DNA of 8,209 nt from a bacterium (GTDB lineage Bacteria > Actinomycetota > Actinomycetes > Actinomycetales > Actinomycetaceae). Every line of letters begins with the position of its first letter. The first letter of the stretch is position 1. The notes beneath the pieces were generated by a model. That model did no database searches, had not been told where the DNA came from, and saw only the letters and a program-made list of their open reading frames with translations. Location: NCBI GenBank assembly GCA_030544165.1, contig JAUNRP010000084.1, positions 1 to 8,209 on the forward strand. Direction: 5' to 3'. Below are positions 6,057-8,209 of the stretch, piece by piece. A program made the position numbers and the translations under genes.

Positions 6057-7421
6057 CTACTCCTCCGGCACCAACTCCAGGGCGAGGGCCTTCACGCGGT
6101 CCACCACCTCGGTGTTCGCGGCCAGATCCTCCCCGAGGAATTCGAGCACGTTGCCGATCGTCTCATCGAGGTCCGAGCCCACGAGGCCCTTCACCAGGTC
6201 CTCCTGCGCGTCCTTCACCGGCGCACCGTGGCCGCGCAGGTGCTGGACCCACGCGGCGATCGCACGGATGGGGCCGTCAGGTACGCGGCCCGCGGCGATC
6301 TCCTCGCGCAGCGCGGGGACGATCCGCACCGGTATCTTCTGAGAGCCGTCTGCGGCGATCTGGGCGAGCAGGTGGCGGATGTTCGGGTTCTCGAACCGGT
6401 CCAGCAGGGCCGCCCGGTACTCCTCGGACTCCACCTCCAGGTGCTCCCCGGCCACGTCCCACCACTCGTTCACCCAGCCGCGGACCTCCGGGTCCATGAT
6501 CGCCTCGCCCACGGTCTCGAACCCGCGGATGGTGGCGGCGTAGGCCAGGAGGGAGTGGGAGCCGTTGAGCATCCAGAGCTTGCGCTCCTCGAACGGGGTC
6601 ACATCCTCCACGATCGCGACGCCCGCGTCCTCCCAGCGGGGCCGGCCGGCGGGGAAGTCCCCCGCCACCACCCACTCGCTGAAGGCCTCCGTGGGAACTG
6701 GGGAGGCGTCGTCGTACCCCATCTCGCGAGCCACCTCGGAGCGGTCCTCGTCCGTGGTGGCGGGCGTGATGCGGTCCACCATGCAGGTGGCGAACGAGAC
6801 GTTCTCATCGATCCAGCCCGGGAGGCCCTGGTCCACCGCGGCGGCGAGGTCCGTGACCACCCGGCGCACGGCAGGGCCGTTCTCGGGGAGGTTGTCACAC
6901 GGCAGGATGGTCATGGCGCCCGCTCCGGCGGCCCGCCGGGCGAGGAGTCCGGCCACGACCTTCCCCGGGAAGGTGCTCACCTCCGCGAGTGGATCGGCGC
7001 GGAGCGCCTCGATGTCTGCGGCGACGTCGGCGTTCCCGGAATCCAGCGAGCCATCAGCGGCGCGCATGTAGCCGGCCTCGGTGACGGTGGACGTGAGGAT
7101 GGCGAGCTCTGGTGAGGCGAAGTACCCGCGCAACGCCTCGGCGTCGTCGGACGTGTGGGCGCGGGAGATGGCGGAGATGACCTCGTAGGAGGTGCCCTCG
7201 GAGCCGCGCACGATCAGGGTGTAGAGGCCGTCCTGGGGGGCGAGTGCCCGGGCCTGATCGGGGCGGCGGCCGGTGAAGGCGGCGATCCCCCACTCGGCGG
7301 CGTCCGGCGCGTTCTCCGTGTAGTACGCCTGGTGGGCGCGGGTGAAGTTGCCGAGGCCCATGTGGACGATCCGGACGGGAGCCGCGGGGCGGCCGTGGTT
7401 CTCGCGGGTGAACGTGCTCAT
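6057..7421 (-). CDS. uxuB: Mannitol dehydrogenase family protein, probable D-fructuronate reductase
   Basis: A 454-residue cytoplasmic NAD(H)-dependent enzyme of the long-chain mannitol dehydrogenase family. What is seen: the N-terminal dinucleotide-binding loop GLGNFTRAH (residues 22-30), CDNLPENG (175-182), the family signature VSFATCMVDRITP (208-220), and the catalytic triad in KLWMLNGSH (K281, N286, H289, spaced as in Pseudomonas mannitol 2-dehydrogenase). Family members include mannitol, arabinitol, tagaturonate and fructuronate enzymes, which motifs alone do not separate. The call rests on context: the start overlaps the uronate isomerase stop by 4 bp (ATGA). The pair would give D-glucuronate to D-fructuronate to D-mannonate, using NADH. 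Tagaturonate reductase or mannitol dehydrogenase remain possible. It is slightly shorter than the usual 480-490 residues. Translation is probably coupled to the upstream gene, and no second gene follows it in this operon. Confidence 0.78.
   Translation of the reverse strand: MSTFTRENHGRPAAPVRIVHMGLGNFTRAHQAYYTENAPDAAEWGIAAFTGRRPDQARALAPQDGLYTLIVRGSEGTSYEVISAISRAHTSDDAEALRGYFASPELAILTSTVTEAGYMRAADGSLDSGNADVAADIEALRADPLAEVSTFPGKVVAGLLARRAAGAGAMTILPCDNLPENGPAVRRVVTDLAAAVDQGLPGWIDENVSFATCMVDRITPATTDEDRSEVAREMGYDDASPVPTEAFSEWVVAGDFPAGRPRWEDAGVAIVEDVTPFEERKLWMLNGSHSLLAYAATIRGFETVGEAIMDPEVRGWVNEWWDVAGEHLEVESEEYRAALLDRFENPNIRHLLAQIAADGSQKIPVRIVPALREEIAAGRVPDGPIRAIAAWVQHLRGHGAPVKDAQEDLVKGLVGSDLDETIGNVLEFLGEDLAANTEVVDRVKALALELVPEE
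7418..7421 (-). other. ATGA stop-start overlap of uxaC and uxuB (translational coupling)
   Basis: On the minus strand the uxuB ATG (7421-7419) and the uxaC TGA (7420-7418) share bases. A purine stretch GAAGAGGG lies inside the end of uxaC (7432-7439), about ten bases before the ATG, and can act as a ribosome binding site. This ties the two products to one mRNA and to similar output. Confidence 0.8.
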
Positions 7422-8209
7422 AGCTTGAAAGCCCTCTTCGGTTGGCGGACAACGAGATCGTGCGCGGTCTCCATGGCCTCGTCCATGGCGAGCGAGTGGT
7501 CGGCCACGAGTTCGGCCAGGTAGCCGCAGTCCACGCGGCGGGCCATGTCATGGCGGGCGGGGATCGAGAGCAGTGCGCGGGTGTCATCGATCATGCCGGA
7601 GGTCTTGCCGAACCCGCAGGTCTCGGTGACCAGGTGGCGGTAGCGGCGGGCGGCGTCCGGGGCATCGAGCATCCACCACGGGGCGCCCACGTAGACGCTC
7701 GGGTAGAAGGAGGCCATGGGGCCGAGCTCCCGGCTGTAGACGTCCTCGTCCATGGTGAACAGCACGAGCTGGAAGTTCGGGTGGGTGCCGAACGCGTTGA
7801 GCATGGGCTTCAGGTTGTTGACGAACTCCACCGCGATGGGGAAGTCCGCACCCACGTCCGCGCCGAACCTCTCGAACGTGGGGCCGTGGTGGTTGCGGGC
7901 CACCGCCGGGTGGAGGGTCATCACGAGCCCGTCCTCGGAGGCCATGCGGGCCTGCTGGAACACGAAGTCCTTGCGCAGGCGCGTGGCATCCTCTTCGGAG
8001 ATGGTGCCCGCGCGGGCCTCGGAGTAGAGGCGTCCGGCCGTCTCCGGGTCCAGCTTCTCCGCGCCCGGGTCCGCGTGGGAGTGGTCCGTGGACACGGCGC
8101 CGCGCTCCTTGAAGAAGGCCCGGCGGTTCTCCATGGCGGCCACCCAGCCCTCGTAGGAGCCGGTGTCCTGGCCGGAGACCTCCGCCAGGCGGTCCACGTC
8201 CGCGTTCCA
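7418..8209 (-). CDS. uxaC: Uronate isomerase (glucuronate isomerase), divergent form, N-terminus cut by window edge
   Basis: The last 263 residues of a protein that continues past the right edge; uronate isomerases are about 470 residues, so roughly the first 200 are missing. The enzyme belongs to the amidohydrolase superfamily and interconverts D-glucuronate with D-fructuronate (and galacturonate with tagaturonate). What is seen (residues counted from the edge): WNAD at 1-4, TDHSHADP at 41-48, LHPAVARNHHG at 99-109, an aromatic-rich GAPWWMLD at 175-182, and GMIDDTRALLSIPARHD at 205-221, the equivalent of the family's conserved C-terminal Asp-Ser-Arg segment with its catalytic aspartate. The HxH metal motif would be in the missing part. 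The sequence departs from the E. coli-like form in several motifs and fits a divergent actinobacterial branch. A GTG at 8197 is internal, as the frame stays open to the edge. It overlaps uxuB by 4 bp. Confidence 0.75.
   Translation of the reverse strand, partial: WNADVDRLAEVSGQDTGSYEGWVAAMENRRAFFKERGAVSTDHSHADPGAEKLDPETAGRLYSEARAGTISEEDATRLRKDFVFQQARMASEDGLVMTLHPAVARNHHGPTFERFGADVGADFPIAVEFVNNLKPMLNAFGTHPNFQLVLFTMDEDVYSRELGPMASFYPSVYVGAPWWMLDAPDAARRYRHLVTETCGFGKTSGMIDDTRALLSIPARHDMARRVDCGYLAELVADHSLAMDEAMETAHDLVVRQPKRAFKL

Noticed and set aside
5886..7115. Plus-strand open frame of 409 residues opposite uxuB.
   Set aside because: It begins inside the APP1-like gene and runs antisense to uxuB, with Arg/Gly/His-rich low-information sequence.
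7418..8197. Uronate isomerase starting at the GTG at 8197.
   Set aside because: The frame continues open to the right edge with family-like residues (WNAD), and about 200 N-terminal residues including the HxH metal site would be missing.

Overview
The window is very GC-rich, uses G/C at most third codon positions, and encodes a small membrane protein of a family typical of actinobacteria (DUF6458-like). Three genes have a TANNNT -10 box only 6-7 bases before the start codon, the arrangement of leaderless actinobacterial promoters. Together these point to an Actinomycetota chromosome, perhaps of the Micrococcales; the genus cannot be fixed from the sequence. No RNA gene, CRISPR array, insertion sequence or phage gene was seen. 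The content looks like an ordinary metabolic and envelope region of a chromosome, not a mobile island.

Left part (1-2275): a PfkB-family sugar kinase on the minus strand, cut by the left edge, is divergent from a family 4 glycoside hydrolase (GH4) on the plus strand. The 67 bp between them seem to hold two back-to-back leaderless promoters. The pair looks like part of a sugar-utilisation locus: the GH4 enzyme would hydrolyse a glycoside (probably a 6-phospho-glycoside) and the kinase would phosphorylate a sugar. The actual substrates are not known.

Middle (2278-5995): a secreted, membrane-anchored von Willebrand factor A (vWA) protein of 693 residues on the minus strand ends only 2 bp from the GH4 stop codon. 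Divergent from it is a gene for an 82-residue two-helix membrane protein, followed by a clear hairpin terminator. Next is a leaderless gene for an APP1-like (DUF2183) phosphatase of the HAD-like DxDxT type. The gap before it holds short repeated motifs that could be regulatory.

Right part (6057-8209): two minus-strand genes overlap by 4 bp (ATGA) and form an operon. The upstream one, cut by the right edge, is a divergent uronate isomerase (uxaC). The downstream one is a long-chain mannitol dehydrogenase family enzyme, most likely fructuronate reductase (uxuB). Together they would convert D-glucuronate to D-fructuronate and then to D-mannonate. The mannonate dehydratase needed next is not in the window.

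No wholly new system is evident. The points most worth a second look are the run of leaderless promoters, the uncharacterised ectodomain of the vWA protein, a possible ECF-sigma promoter before the small membrane protein, the repeats before the APP1-like gene, and the divergent uronate isomerase.
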